Of a stretch of DNA of 64,000 nucleotides, positions 22,825 to 35,365 are shown one piece after another (positions within the stretch are counted from its first letter, which is position 1; each line of letters begins with the position of its first letter). Source of the stretch: Gymnopus androsaceus JB14. Taxonomy: Eukaryota > Basidiomycota > Agaricomycetes > Agaricales > Omphalotaceae. Under the pieces are notes generated by a model. The model was given only the letters and a program-made list of their open reading frames with translations, was not told the DNA's origin and ran no database searches. The position numbers were made by a program, and so were the translations under genes. The DNA lies in contig ML769494.1 of assembly GCA_009733575.1 (NCBI GenBank), forward strand, positions 124,001 to 188,000, written 5' to 3'.

Positions 22825-23971
22825 AGTTTTGGTGAGAGAAAACTAGGAGCAACTTGGTCACTGTTCTGCATATCGGCGTCAGCTGGACTCGTCGACTTGA
22901 GATTTCGAGGGCATGAACTAGAACTTGGATCGGAAGCGGGAAAAGAGAAGGTCGTGGTCCTATTTATCTGCGGGCGCGATTACATACTTAGATTAGCCTT
23001 CAATAGCAGTCATGCGACCTAAGCCAATTTAAAGATGGCAGGAGAAGTGATTGTTGAGGGATTTTCTTTTGAGTGGCTTTCAAAGTTCGTGGTTCAGAAC
23101 AAATATGAATTGGGCTATGTAGCCCGACTACAAAATCCATGCGGCGCATCAATTCGGACGCGCCGCCCGCATCGCTCGTTGAAAGGCGTTCATGATCAAT
23201 TGACATTGTGTAAAGGCGTAAAGACATGAAAGGTAAGTACGTACTACGTATGATAAGTTGGATGTCTACTCCTCTGTCTACAGAAGAAAGGACTTGGTAG
23301 GACCGTAAAGACATCGAGGAAGGAAAAAGTCCATGTAAACACTTTCACTTGACAGAAGTGTTATAGTTGAGGAAAAGAATATATGTACGCGACTCCACGC
23401 AGAAAACGTGCAGCATGCAAAAGGCTGCACGTATGGAAGAAGGCTCGACATCGAGGTATGTACAAAGTATGGAGGCGGCTGATGAAAATGCAAATGCGAC
23501 AAGGCGATGGAATGCACATACAACGGTGGTACAGATGTGTTTTTCGATAGCGATAGCGATATCATAGTGCGACGAGCAGATGCGATGCGATGATGATGAT
23601 GATGATGATGATGTTTGAGTGAAAATCAGAATATGAAGAAACAATAAGTACAGGTGATAAGGAAGATATCATGTTGAAGGTCCGTTTTTCCAAGTTGATG
23701 CTAAGTTGGACATTGAGGATTTTGGAGAGCTTGAATAATGTAAGGCGTCCCCTGTAAAGTGTTAGCTTTTGAAATATTGCAGTAGCCAAAGACTTACAAA
23801 ACGCAGAGACGAGAACCAACGATGGGCTGTTCGTTATCCCGCACACCAGTGTGCATACACGATCTGCAGAACATATCCTGATCAATGTTATGACGAAAGC
23901 AAAGCCAGGAAAGCACTCACAATTTATCTCAATCTCAACTCACCCCGTGAGGACGCAAGCGTCCCTCAACC
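22825..23971. other. intergenic, with GAT microsatellite
   Basis: No gene recognised. A trinucleotide run of GAT/ATG lies at about 23,588-23,613. Confidence 0.5.
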
Positions 23972-25574
23972 TCAATACTCGGCATAGAGCTCGCGCGCTA
24001 GCGGCGAGCGTTTTCTCATTCCATCGCCATTTCCACCTTGGGAATGACATCCGCGGTACCTCACAGCCATCTTCTCCCGATGGCGCAACACAAGTGTCGC
24101 GACTAGTTGGGAGGGGCTGAGGACGCAGTGGGGGGAAGAGTGAGAGCCGGGAGTAAAGGGAGATACTGGGGGAGGAGACGGGATAGGTGTGGGTGCCACG
24201 ATGGGTAGTTGCGTTTGCAAGGGAACAAATCCAGTAGAGCTGTCCGACGAGGAGGGACCGAAGAGAGTCAATGAAGGCGTCAACGGTTGCCTACAGGGTT
24301 CGGCAGTTTCTACATCAGCCATGGGAGCATCATTCTCGTCCGTAGGTTCAAGAAATCGTGCAACGGGTGAAGTAGGTCGTTCAGGCCGATCAACGTCCAT
24401 ACCCATCACAACTTCATTCTGTTCCGGAAGACTTATGTCGTCAAAGAACGTGGCACATGTAGCGTGTCCATCGAGATCAGGAAGCACGATTGTCCTAGTA
24501 GGTGTTGCGACTGGCATCATCACAGGCTCGGAATTGACAGTGACCGCGAAACTGGGCGTCGAGACAGTCACAGCAGATAGAGCTACAGGTGCAAGTGGCA
24601 TGCGAAGGTGTGATGGAAGAGATGAAAGAGGCGCAAGCGGCTCTCTCTCGCGATATCCCCAGTCAGCAAGAATCTTGCTTAGCCGATCAACGAGCAGGAC
24701 ATCCTGGCCATGCATGATACGGTCCTGCACGCGCTGCTTCCCTGACAAAGGATCAATGTTCTCGTCAGCCTCCTCTTCTTCATCATCACTGAGGATATCA
24801 AACGTCACACTCCCACTGCTCTCCACATTGTCAACGTCCATCTTGTTAGAGAGTGCCATCTGCTCCCTCCAAATGATTCCATGAGAGATACTCCTCCTAA
24901 TCAACGCAAAGAAGCGCATATCCTTGAAGGAATATGAGGCTGTTTTGCTTGACTGTGGGTCAGCCGCACGCGGTTTGGACTTCTTGGAAGGTGTCGACTG
25001 GCGACGGGGAGGCGAAGAAGGAGCCGATGAAGGCGGATTCTCCTTTCTGTGCGGAGATGAGATGGAATGCACCGAGCTTGAGCGTCGATGACCGAGAAGA
25101 AGATGATTGGAGCGTCGGCGACGGCCTACCGGGAAACTAGAAGAGGGCTGAGGCTCGGACTCGTCTGACGTGGCACTAGGGAACGGAATAACATTGACGT
25201 CCACAGTCTCCAGCGGAGTGTCACGTATCGGCCGAGCGAAAGACCTGGAAAGATTCCTATCTTCATCACAGATGTTGACGGTAACATTCTCCAATGAAAT
25301 CGTGCAAGTTGGAGGCGACTTTCTCGAGCTCGGCGACGCAGAGCGTTTGGGAGATTTCTGGAGAAGAAAAGGAGGAGAGTCTCGATATGGTGGACGTCGT
25401 CAACGATGATGCTGATAATAACGACAAAGACGAGCCTCGAGAATGCGAACGGTCGAGACGCTTCAACTTTGTCGGCGAGGAAGGAAGAAACGACAGCGAC
25501 TTTCTCTTGTTACCACTCGAACAAGTTTGTTCAGCAACATTGTCGTCGCGAACAGAAGACAACATGAAAGTCAT
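23972..25574 (-). CDS. low-complexity hypothetical protein, probably nuclear
   Basis: The ATG at 25,574 opens MTFMLSSVRDDNVAEQTCSS and a Ser-rich region with SPTKLKRLDRSHSRG. A second, much longer frame (about 440 residues) takes over near 25,280, either through an intron not resolved by eye or a one-base break. It holds basic patches (GRRRRSN, STPSKKSKPR), an acidic run (ILSDDEEEEADENIDP), the ordered-looking segment DVLLVDRLSKILADWGYRER and a Pro/Ser-rich end, stopping after LARELYAEY. No known domain was recognised. The basic and acidic patches suggest a nuclear protein, but that is only inference. Confidence 0.55.
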
Positions 25575-27434
25575 GGAGGTAATTCGTTATCGTATACAAG
25601 AGGGAAGGATAAAGGACAGTGGGTGAGCTGGGCTCCAATGTGGTCAAAGGGCTTTGTCGTTAACGTTGTGAAAGGCCCTTGTAAGATGAACGGAAGAAGA
25701 CAACCCAAATTGGCGGCTTTTGATGGGGAGGGCGTTTCGGGCCGAGTCACGTGTGCGCTCCTCGCTCCTCTTGCGTCACTGACGAAAGCAACACAAACGA
25801 CGTCGACGACGAAAGGGAAGGAACAACCAGCCAAAAACTGCTCAGGCTCTCAGTGTTATCTTTAAGTAGTCCGCAAAGTCAATCAGCTGATATCATAATC
25901 ATTCTCATCTTTCGGCGAAACAACGAAACATGAGGAGAACACGTTCCAGGCGCGAGAGTTCAGGTTCATTGATCCATCATTCGGTATTTCGGACGTGCAT
26001 TGTACTGTATATAATCTCTCGCAGAGCCAAAAGTGCTGGCAGTAACTGCAAAGTAGCTACAAGCGGTAGATAATCTCAACCTGACCTATACAGCAGATGA
26101 AGGTTGGACCCCAAAACTGGATCCATGCGAACAACAGGCTCTTAAACCACGAGACAGATGCACGATACCTGCATGGATCGAGGTCAGATCCAGATGAAAG
26201 CGGCGGTTTTACTGTGCATCCACTGCGGTGTGAAAGAGCTAGGACATTCTCGGTGAAACGGGCGCAGTTTGGACGCACGTCCTTCTAGTCAGTATAAGTA
26301 CCGGAGTAGATGCCTCGATTTGGACTCGATTACGGTGTATCCAATTCGCCTTGAGAATAGATAAACCGTCAGTCTTCTGCCGTGAAGGTGAACGATATCT
26401 CGTACATACATATAGGAGAAGTGCGATTGGATGAGTATAAATTTAATACAGCTTCAGAGGCTTCTTTGTAGATATGTAGGGAAGAGTCGAGATCTGAACG
26501 TGTTGATAAACAATGCCAGGAATACGATTCCCTCCGAGTTCTGTACAAACGTCAATTTTGTGAAAGACAAGAATGTCGTTGAATCGTTCCTACTTGCATT
26601 CATGGATCAATTCCCCTTCCTCTTCGGGGTCTAAAGCCCTGGCCCACCCCAAGGGGTTAGGGGATGTCATGACTGAAAGTTATCATGTATGCAGTCAGTG
26701 AGTCAGTGATGTTCCGAACGGAGGAGCACATACAACAATCGTTGTTCCGTGAAGGATGTGACTAGCATGCTAGCCAACCACCCGTGGTCTTGTACCCTCG
26801 AATTCAACGTTGTACAAAAGCACGGACTGACTCGTGAATACGAAAGCCTACCTGAGGAACAAAACAAGCGAGTGGTGCGACAAAAAAAAAACCTAGGCCT
26901 GAAGCGGCCCCTCTGTGAGGCTGTCGTTGGTAAAGTAAGGAGACAACGACAACCTCTCGAGCCGCTTCAGACCTAAATAAATCTCGTCAGACAGTCAATA
27001 AGTAATTAACCTCCCTGCAATGCCAAGCGATACGAGGAGTATATGTATGCTTGACCGAGCCAGCGCCAGCTCAAAGACGTATATATTTCTTGGGAGGCTC
27101 TTATTGTCAATAGTCACTGATCTCCAGTCTTATTCATCGACGGCCATTTGGATAAGTTAGTTGACCTCCTAGGTCGACATATAGTAGCAATAATTCCCGC
27201 GTGGCAGACGCGTACAGAAAGAAAAATTACCGTTCGAAATAATTCGCAAGTCCTAAACGTTGAGGTTCAGTAGTAAGTGCAGCTCTCGGTACAAGCAGGC
27301 GGGGGTATCATGAGAGTTTGATGATTGATCGACGTAGTTGAAATTTTTATTTTTAGCTGCAACCTCGTTTCTGTCTCCAACCACCACCTCTATTTCTACG
27401 ACTGACCCCATACTAACCTTCCAAGGATTCGTTA
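25575..27434. other. long intergenic region
   Basis: No supported gene. It holds an almost perfect stem-loop at 26,894-26,975, listed separately. Several open frames of 60-90 codons lack motifs. Confidence 0.45.
26894..26975. repeat. long imperfect inverted repeat (stem-loop)
   Basis: The outer arms AGGCCTGAAGCGGC (26,895-26,908) and GCCGCTTCAGACCT (26,961-26,974) pair with one mismatch and extend one more base pair outward. The inner arms GAGGCTGTCGTTG (26,917-26,929) and CAACGACAACCTC (26,944-26,956) pair with one mismatch around a 14-base loop. An asymmetric bulge separates the two stems. No flanking duplication or gene is evident. Confidence 0.8.
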
Positions 27435-29056
27435 ATGGCTCGCTTACTCACCCTCGTCTCTCTTTTATTTCTCTCTGTTGGCTCCCAAGTTGCTGCATCT
27501 CCATGTGTCGCGTTTGATGCAAATTGGAATCTCGTTGGTGGTTTCTGAGCTCTTACTCCCTACTCCTTCTGATAGCTATGCTCCAAAAGTATGCATTTGG
27601 GTTCAATGGAAATGACTACAATGCTAGCAGTTCCTCTTCCTGGGCTTCCGGTGCGTTATTTCCCCTATATTATCGAAGAATTTGGTGTCTCATATACCTT
27701 GCAGGGACTGCAACCAGTGTGACTACTTCAGGTCGACCGTGAGTGCTTCAGAAGGAGCATGAAAGTGGTCCATTCTGACAACTCTACGTTTCCAGACCAT
27801 TTGATGGCACAAACACTACTTGCTACCTCTCTCAGGTAAAATCTCATCACTCATCCATTGATAGCCTTTTCAAACTCCAGCATAGTTCTACAATGCTATA
27901 TACGTGCTGAACGGAGACTCTGAAAACCCCTCCGACGTTCATCTCTTCGATCCTACCGCAAAATCTTGGACTACCCAAACTACCACTGGCGGTCCCAACG
28001 TGAGCTATTCCGCTGTCCTCGATCATGATACAAACGTCTTCTGTCAGTCTCTGTTTGCATTATTCATTCCTTCTGCTTCTTACCCAAATTCAAAATTGCA
28101 GACGTGCTTGATGTCACTGGTGAACTCTGGTTCCTCAGTTTCACAAACCTCACCACTGCAGCCCAATCTTCTGCTATTGCTTGGACCAACGTCGAAGCAG
28201 CTGGCTTCAACACTGCTAGCTACCAGCCAGTGATGGCTTTGGCGGATAACCATGTTTGTGAGTTTCACTTTCAATCTTCTTGTCGCACGCATCTTCTTAC
28301 ACATTTCCAGACTTCCTGGATGCCCCTGGTGTAGCTGGAGGAAGCGCTGAGATCTTTGTTATTCATTGTAAGATGCCTCGTCTCTAGACTGACGCCTGTA
28401 CTGAATTCTGTGACAGTCTCGTGGTTCCAGCCTACAACTCAATCGTACGGTGACTTTTCGGCACAACACGGTCAGACTGCTTCCATCTTTTTGCCTGCTA
28501 ATGAAGGTGTAAGTAGCATTCCCTACTTGACAGATATTGCGTCTCATCTCCCCCTAGGTCCAGCTCGCTTTCGCCTACGTCCCCGACGATGGCTCTGCTA
28601 CCTACGTTATTGACGTTATTGTAAGAATTTTTCTACCCTCCTTCTACCAACATCTAACTCTTGACTTGCTAGTCCAACACCACCGTTACCATGGCTGGAC
28701 CTTCCACCAAGGACTCTGGTGCCACCTACTTTGCGTCCGACGCTGCCATCGTCCAGCTTACCTCTTCCGGTGCTGTCAACTACATTCCTTACACCAACAC
28801 GTCGGCCGATACCAGCGCGTCCTGGAGCTCTGTGAAAAACCTCGCTTCCGTCGCACCCACCTCCTCTGCAGGCTCTTCTTCCAAGACGGGCACTGCTTCC
28901 GCTGGATCCAGCTCCTCCACTTCTGGCACGAGCTCTGGCTCCAACTCTGGTTCTAATTCCAATGGCGCCCCTGGGATGTCTGCGAAGAGTGGTAGTGTTG
29001 TGGTTGGAATGATGTCTGCATTGTTGTTGGGTACTATCGCTATCTTCATTTCTTAA
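27435..29056 (+). CDS. secreted, GPI-anchored surface protein
   Basis: The start MARLLTLVSLLFLSVGSQVA is a signal peptide. About nine short introns follow. Spliced text includes YAFGFNGNDYNASSSSSW, FYNAIYVLNGDSENPSDVH, YVLDVTGELWFLSF and a repeated pattern of short hydrophobic strands with N-glycosylation sequons, compatible with a beta-propeller-like ectodomain. The last 90 residues are a Ser/Thr/Gly stalk ending in the hydrophobic tail SVVVGMMSALLLGTIAIFIS with no charged end, the usual GPI-attachment signal. It probably sits at the plasma membrane or cell wall. The biochemical role is unknown. Confidence 0.75.
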
Positions 29057-29559
29057 GACATCTATATCGTATCTCTTGCATTAGGATAGTTTGGACTTTT
29101 TTTTCTTCTTCATCACATCGGTATTCATTGTTTCACTCTCTTCATCAATAATACTCGATGATGAGCCTTTCATACAGTGTGAACGATGATCTTTGAATGC
29201 ATCCAAGGATTCGAAAACAGAGTTGAGCACAACGTTTATATTCGTGACAAGTCGTTGCAAGTCGTGAAAGGTCGTTACAAAGGACAATAATGCAACAATA
29301 AACAGAATACCGCTACTTGTGGGAAAATGTGGGGTTCCTGCGGAGAGGAATGCGGAGATGGGAAAGAGGAAAGCAAGAAGCTAGCCCGAAAGCAAAGATA
29401 ATGCAGTTGATAAATAATTGCAGCATTCCAAAGGCTGGAAGGAATAGGACAGCAATAAACAGACCGTGAAAGCAGAACGCATAAACATACAACAAAAACA
29501 ATAAACAGGAAGGACAAATGCCAAAGGACCGACCGACCACTGGCTTTTAACAAGCTCTA
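29057..29559. other. intergenic, convergent 3' ends
   Basis: Lies between two converging genes; nothing recognised. Confidence 0.5.
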
Positions 29560-30112
29560 TTATGATCGTTTGCCTGCTGAACTAGGAGGCCGTGAATTTG
29601 CGCTCTCACTCTGACCTCTTGGCCGAGATTCTGATAGAGCTGACGGCGAGCGTTTTGGTAGAGAAAGGTCATCTTGCGATCCCTTGGCGAAAAAATCGTC
29701 CTCGTCTTCGTAAGGTGAAGATGATGCATTGATCTAGACGACAAAGTCCAGCTTTATAAAATAACAATGTCACGGAGCAACGTACCCATTGTCCCAAAAC
29801 GTCCGCCACCCGCGCAGCTTCCTCTGGGCTAAACCGACACTCTGTTCCCTTCTCCGCATGTAATCTCAGCAGCTCACTCAACGACCTTTTTCCTTTCGTT
29901 CCAGCCGGACCTTTCGGGGTTGCATCAATTTCTCCGTTTGCAGGAAATGCAACGGAATTGCGGGGTGTTTTCGTATTTGTAAGCGCGTCCAGTGTGAGGT
30001 CAACTTCGTTTACTATCAGTGAACGATCCCAATCTTCACTCTGAGACCCGTTCGAGTGAAGGGAGAGTTGTGACATGGAAAATTCTGCAGCAGCAGTGGA
30101 ATCGGAGGACAT
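29560..30112 (-). CDS. small acidic hypothetical protein
   Basis: Two exons (30,112-29,786 and 29,733-29,560) give about 166 residues. The conserved-looking core is RSLSELLRLHAEKGTECRF-SPEEAARVADVLGQW, a helix ending at the splice junction. It continues as INASSSPYEDEDDFF and a Ser/Pro/Arg-rich tail ending SAGKRS. No signal peptide or membrane segment. Not recognised as a named family. Confidence 0.6.
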
Positions 30113-30594
30113 GGCGCAAGGAGAGAGTGAAGAATGGTGATGATAGTAGTGGCAATAGAGGAGCCTTTGGTGTTAGAGTGGGTTCTGGCGATACTATCGT
30201 GAATTAATCGTGAAATTCAGGCGTATCTCGCCGAGGAGAGTGTGGGCTGGGATTCTAAGCGAGATCTATACTAGAAATGAAGGTAAACTTTGGGATATTA
30301 GAGAACACGCAGAACTTACAGATAGAGAAAAGAGGACGAGGAACCCGAAAATACGGTAGACGGAAGGGGGAGAAAGAGGAGATTCTGAGTAGCCGATGAA
30401 TGTTCACTCCGGCGAGTCTCACGCGCACGCCGCGTCAATCAACAAAAGACAATGGGCGCTTAATGTTTATTGTGCTACATACATAGCGCTTTGGCCCAAT
30501 TTGACATCTGCCCACCTATCAGTAAGGACAATCCCAAAGCGGCTTAAATGAAGCTTTTATTTGATTCTGTAAGGCAGGAATATTAATTATATAT
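30113..30594. other. intergenic
   Basis: Promoter side of the small acidic protein and 3' side of TSR3; no gene seen. Confidence 0.5.
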
Positions 30595-31899
30595 CTATTC
30601 ATTATCCGAATCAGGAGGTCCTTTTGTATGCTGCTCAAGACCTAGATGCACTAGGCTCGTCTTCTTCTCCATCTCCTTCCGAGTCTTGCTGTCCTCACCG
30701 CTCTCAGAACCATCATCTTCGTCCGATTCAATGTCACGCTGATAATTCGGATTTTCAAAGAGCAAGTCTTCTCCAGAGTCATCGGCGTGTGCATCTGGAA
30801 AACTGTTTAAGCATACATAATTTGGACGTGCACAAGTGCAATACTGACTCTTTTCTCTCCGAGACTCATTCCAATTGTTCTCCAGCTCCTCCATAATCTG
30901 CTCTTGAGCTGCGCTTACTTCTGCCGCGGTCGTGCATTTCTTATACTTTTCCAAGAACGGTCTGGAGCGAGCGGGTTATAGGTTATATGAGCATAAACCA
31001 GAAGTATTCACCTGTTCACTTTGTAAAATGATCCTCCCCAGCCGAATCCAGCCAGAAGAATCTCAGCATAAGAATCAAAGCCAGTAATGTAAAATGCAGC
31101 AGCGAGAGCCTCGACGCAATTCAAGCGCCATGGTTTTCCATAGTTTGTAGGGTTGGTCGCCAAGAGATACGGTACTAGAACCAATTGAGTACGAAAAAGA
31201 TGATCGATTGGATCGCAACGCACATAGTCTTTCATGCGGACTAGCAATCTTGCCAAAAGGCACATCGTCCAAACGCGCCCAAGAGCACTCCGACGACGGC
31301 AAGCCCATTTTTGAGGATTATCTCCCGGTCTGAAGGGGATATTACTAGACTGCCTTTCGGTCTGTGAAGAGATCAACTGGTCGGTCAGTGAGCGATGTAA
31401 TCTGTTGGTATTGGCTCACGAGACAACGATACCTCTGAACCTTCCCTGGCCGACTTTGAGTTCCTTGATGAGGCCGAGTCGCGCAAGCTTCTTTCCGGAG
31501 CAGCGTCGAGGATCACAGTGATTGAAGTCCTGGTGGTGGAGAGCTTGTTCAATAATTGAAGGTTACAATAAACCGCGCTTGAAGTATCTTACCCACATCG
31601 CGACTGGACACATCGATTCGTCGTTCGTTCTCGTGTACTTCTTCTTCTTCTTCTTCGGCTGCATGCACGCATCAATTATCTACCCTTGATAAATAACGAA
31701 TCAACGTACAGTCGGCTGCATCATCTACGGAGGCGATAACACTGTCTGGCTTTCGATCGTCAATAGATCGTTCTCTATTCAACTTTCCCTTTCCGCCAAT
31801 CCTTGCGCCTCCCCTCCGAGGTCCTGCTCCTCGTCCGCTTCGTTTTCCTCGGGAGCTTGAACCACCTGAAGGACCTGGTTCTGAATTTTTTCGACCCAT
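30595..31899 (-). CDS. TSR3: 18S rRNA aminocarboxypropyltransferase
   Basis: Tsr3 transfers the aminocarboxypropyl group of S-adenosylmethionine to a hypermodified 18S rRNA pseudouridine in late cytoplasmic 40S maturation. Visible motifs: a basic Gly/Arg N-terminus ([13 protein letters not shown]), then [72 protein letters not shown] and [20 protein letters not shown]. An acidic tail ends PPDSDNE. One extra base near 31,294 separates AVV from ECSWARL, which belong in one frame. The join of exon 1 across a GAA microsatellite (31,640-31,660) is also out of phase. As the core is otherwise fully conserved, base-call errors are as likely as real damage. Confidence 0.88.
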
Positions 31900-32148
31900 T
31901 ATCTCTGTAGAGCGAAAAGGCGATTGGAAAGATGATGGTCAAAAGAGAAGAGTAGGTCCCACGCTTCCGATCAAAATCTCAAAACAACTTAGGTGAATCT
32001 AAATTTGCGCGAACAGATTTACAGAGCAGATGTTCATTTCCACGACAAAAGCGTAAATGTAGTCTATATTTTGCATTACACAGAGGTTGATATATTGTAT
32101 CGGTATACCTGCAATCTGGGTTCTGTGGAACGCCCACTGCATCTACAT

Positions 32149-33645
32149 TCACACCGAGCTTTTCGCAGGCATGACCATAGTTGGAGGCAGGGTTGTAATC
32201 GGTGGCAGCAATGAAGCAGCCGTCTTCCGCGCATTTTGAATCAACAACTGATCCATCACCACTAAGCTAGCCATTGCCTCGACTATGGGTACAGCACGGG
32301 GGACAACACAGGGATCATGACGGCCACGGGCTGCTAGGGATCCAGGCGTACCGTCGTATTGAGCTGTAGACTGCGCTTGGGAGATGGTTGCAGGAGATTT
32401 GAAACCAACGCTGTTATAAGGACGATATTCAGTAATGCTAGAAGAACAGTGAAGGGAATGAGGGTATGTACCGGAAGTAGATATCCTCTCCGTTGGTGAT
32501 TCCACCTTGAACACCTCCACTCCAGTTCGTTTTTGTTCCAAGTCTACCGTCTTCGCGTCTCACGAAGGCATCATTATGCTTGCTTCCGGGTACTTCTGTA
32601 CCGCGGAAGCCAGACCCTATCTCGAAAGCCTTAGTGGCAGGGATGGAGAGCATGGCATGAGCGAGAGTGGCCTCGAACTTGTCGAAACAGGGCTCTCCGA
32701 GGCCGGAAGGGACATTGCGGATAACACAAGTGACAGTACCACCTATAGAATCTGACGCTTCTTTAGCTCGAATGATTCGCTAGAATAAAAAGGACGTGAG
32801 ACTAGCGAAGAATGCTTGTATGTTTAGACCAACGTGCCTTGGTCATTAGTTCAGCAGTATCCAGATGAGGACATCGCGTCGCATGCTGATCAACCTGTTC
32901 TCGGGTGACCGTTGATAGAAGTTTCCGAAAGTCTTCACTCAGTGCATCTCCGACATTGTCATCGTCAGTCGGTAGATAGGGAAGGAATGGTCGGAGGGAA
33001 GATGGATTTTACCTACGGAGGATACAAAGGCGATAACTTCGATTCCATAGGCAGCTTTCAAGTATTTCTCAGCTATGGCTCCGGCTGCAACTCGACCTAG
33101 AATCCAAATATATTAGTTTGAGCAATGGCTGAGAACTTAACATACCGATGGTTTCTCTGGCACTACTTCTCCCCCCACCACTGCTGGCTTTGACGCCATA
33201 TTTTTCCAGGTATGTATAATCAGCATGACTCGGCCGCGGATACGAGTCTGTCTCGGAATAATCATGCGGACGCTGATCTTCGTTCTTGACCATGAGAGCG
33301 ATGGGTGTCCCTAGGGTAACACCGAGCTCTAGCCCACTCTGCAGATGTACCCGATCTTTCTCATTTCTCTACAAGAATGAGAGAATCAAGATGGGATCGA
33401 ATTAAAGAATCGATACTATACGAACGGGAGTTGTAAGGTTACTCTGTCCAGGTCTTCTTCTGTCCAGCTGGGCTTGAATGTCATCGGCAGACAGTGTAAG
33501 GCCCTGCATATTCCTGGTATAAAAATAATGAAAAATATTGAGAAAAATAGCTAACCGGAGGACATCCGTCGATAATAGCGCCTACCGAAGCGCAGTGACT
33601 TTCGCCAAAAGTTGTAACGCGGAAAAGGTGTCCAAAGGTAGACAT
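32149..33645 (-). CDS. ARO2: chorismate synthase
   Basis: Last shikimate-pathway step, converting EPSP to chorismate with reduced FMN. The start [20 protein letters not shown] contains the first family signature, followed after an intron by [20 protein letters not shown]. The second signature is [16 protein letters not shown] and the third [19 protein letters not shown] near the C-terminus. Six or so short introns were placed and the joins checked keep phase. The fungal enzyme is usually bifunctional, with its own flavin reductase activity. The gene start lies about 220 bases from the edge of duplication copy 2. Confidence 0.93.
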
Positions 33646-34106
33646 TTTGGGGGGAAGCTGGTAGGGCAACTGACTTTTTAAATGAAGGGGACTACGGCGC
33701 TGAAGGCCGAAAGGTTTGAGAGGATTGAACGTCCGCGGCCGGGAGAAGTAGAAAAGAAGGAAAGCGATGAATCGATTATTTAATTGCCGGTCTACCGGCA
33801 TACTCGCCTCACTTGAACATGTACACCAACGTCGACGTTGGGAACATCGGTATCGACTCATCTGTGGCCTCATTCTCAGACCATCTCATTCCAACTCGCC
33901 GATCCCATGAATCCCTCTGACTCGAACCGAAATCCTTTGATCCTTCAACGATGACACCGAATTCGAGACTACGCTCAGGTCCTCATTTGTCGTCTGATAA
34001 ATGACATGTTCCTCGATTCATACCATCAAATTCGGATTGCGCTGGCTTGTCTATTTAATTAAAATTGTACATCTAACTAAAGATCCAAAATTGAGAAGAA
34101 AAAGCT

Positions 34107-35365
34107 CTACTGATTTGCGAAAGCATAGTCGGTATAACCCTTTCCACTCTCGTCTCCACCATAGAAAGTTTGTCGGTCATACGCAGACAACGGTAGGTTG
34201 CCTTGTAATCTCAAAGGAAGGTCTGGCTGAAAACACAAGGACAGAGTGAGTCAACGTCGCGCTCAATTATTCTTCAAAATACTGACGTTGGAGATAAACT
34301 GCCTTCCGAAAGCGACCAACACTCCTTCACGTTTCGCCGCCTTCAGTGCTTTCTCCCGTGTAAAGCCATCTGCGACTACCAATGGCCGCGGTGACCACAT
34401 GTCAAAGAAGACTTCGTTGGACTGTTTAGGATTATCCAGGTCTCGCGATTGAATCATATGAAGATATGCGAGATTCGGATGCCTTTCTCGAAGCTGAGAG
34501 ATAAGGTATGTGTATGTTGGAATAGGATCTTCCATACCCATGGCTGAAACATAACCATTAGCGACCATTATCACTGAGAAAGCCACAGTACCAACTTTGG
34601 TCGCGATTCCAAGGGCTTAAACGAATTGCCGTCTTGTTTTCACCAACTGCTTTGGTGACTGCTTCCACAACTTCGAGGGCATACCTGGACCGGTTTTCTA
34701 TGCTCCCTCCGTACTGGTCTGTGCGGTTATTCGATATGTCCTGGAGGAACTGGTCGATCAAGAAACCGTTTGCGCCGTGAAGCTCAACTCCGTCAAACCC
34801 CGCCTTGTGCACTGCGTCGGCAGCAGCTTTAGCAAATAGCTTCACCGATGCCTGGATCTCCTCGACAGCCATTGGTCTAGGGACTTGGCCTCCCTCCATA
34901 GGGATGTCTCCTGCACTGACCACTTCATAAGTGGGATCTATTGCTTTGAGAGTAGCAGGATCCGCAACTCGGCCCATTGCTGCAATTTGAAGGTAGATGT
35001 AGCTGCCTTTGGCGTGCACGGCCTTAACCACCTGATCGTGTATGCTATTAGGATACTAAACTCTTCAGACAGAGCATTTTTATGCATACCTCTTTCCATG
35101 CAGCAATATGCTCCTCGGTCCACACACCAGGAGCACCTGGGTAACCCGCTGCGTTGGCTCCAATTAGGGTTCCCTCGGATATCAGAAATGTTCCAGGTGT
35201 GCTGGCGCGCTGAGAGTAGTACTCTTTCACCACGTTCAGCAGTCCAAAGGTACTGTTTGTCCGGAGTCGTGTCATGGGCGCCATAACCACTCGTGTGCTC
35301 AGGTTCATGGTACCGACTTTAATCGGTGCGAAAAGGTTGGGAGTGGATGCTCGTGCTGCAGACAT
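34107..35365 (-). CDS. old yellow enzyme, FMN-dependent NADPH oxidoreductase
   Basis: Four exons in phase. Exon 1 (35,365-35,090) holds 92 residues from MSAARASTPNLFAPIKVG. Exon 2 has LQIAAMGRVADP and VELHGANGFLIDQFLQD with NNRTDQYGGSIENRSRYALE. Exon 3 carries GMEDPIPTYTYLISQLRERH and PRPLVVADGFTREKALKAAK. Exon 4 gives PDLPLRLQGNLPLSAYDRQT and ends YTDYAFANQ. His177 and Asn180 match the substrate-binding pair of yeast OYE1 (His191, Asn194). The position of its proton donor Tyr196 is Phe182 here, in both genomic copies. The family reduces alpha,beta-unsaturated carbonyls. With Phe at this site an isomerase-like or weaker reductase activity is possible. Confidence 0.9.

Noticed and set aside
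24189..24884. A 231-codon plus-strand open frame
   Set aside because: It is the antisense shadow of the long Ser/Pro-rich minus-strand frame at 23,972-25,294.
26431..26976. Plus-strand open frames of 67 and 75 codons
   Set aside because: No motif; the second runs through the long inverted repeat, which explains its openness poorly but gives no protein-like pattern.
28691..29056. Serine-rich antisense and alternative frames over the GPI protein end
   Set aside because: Shadows of the Ser/Gly stalk codons in the true plus-strand frame.
29313..29553. Minus-strand hydrophobic open frames that look like a small membrane protein
   Set aside because: They lie in the 3' flank of the GPI protein gene, two overlapping frames both look hydrophobic because of T-rich sequence, and no motif or splice context supports them.
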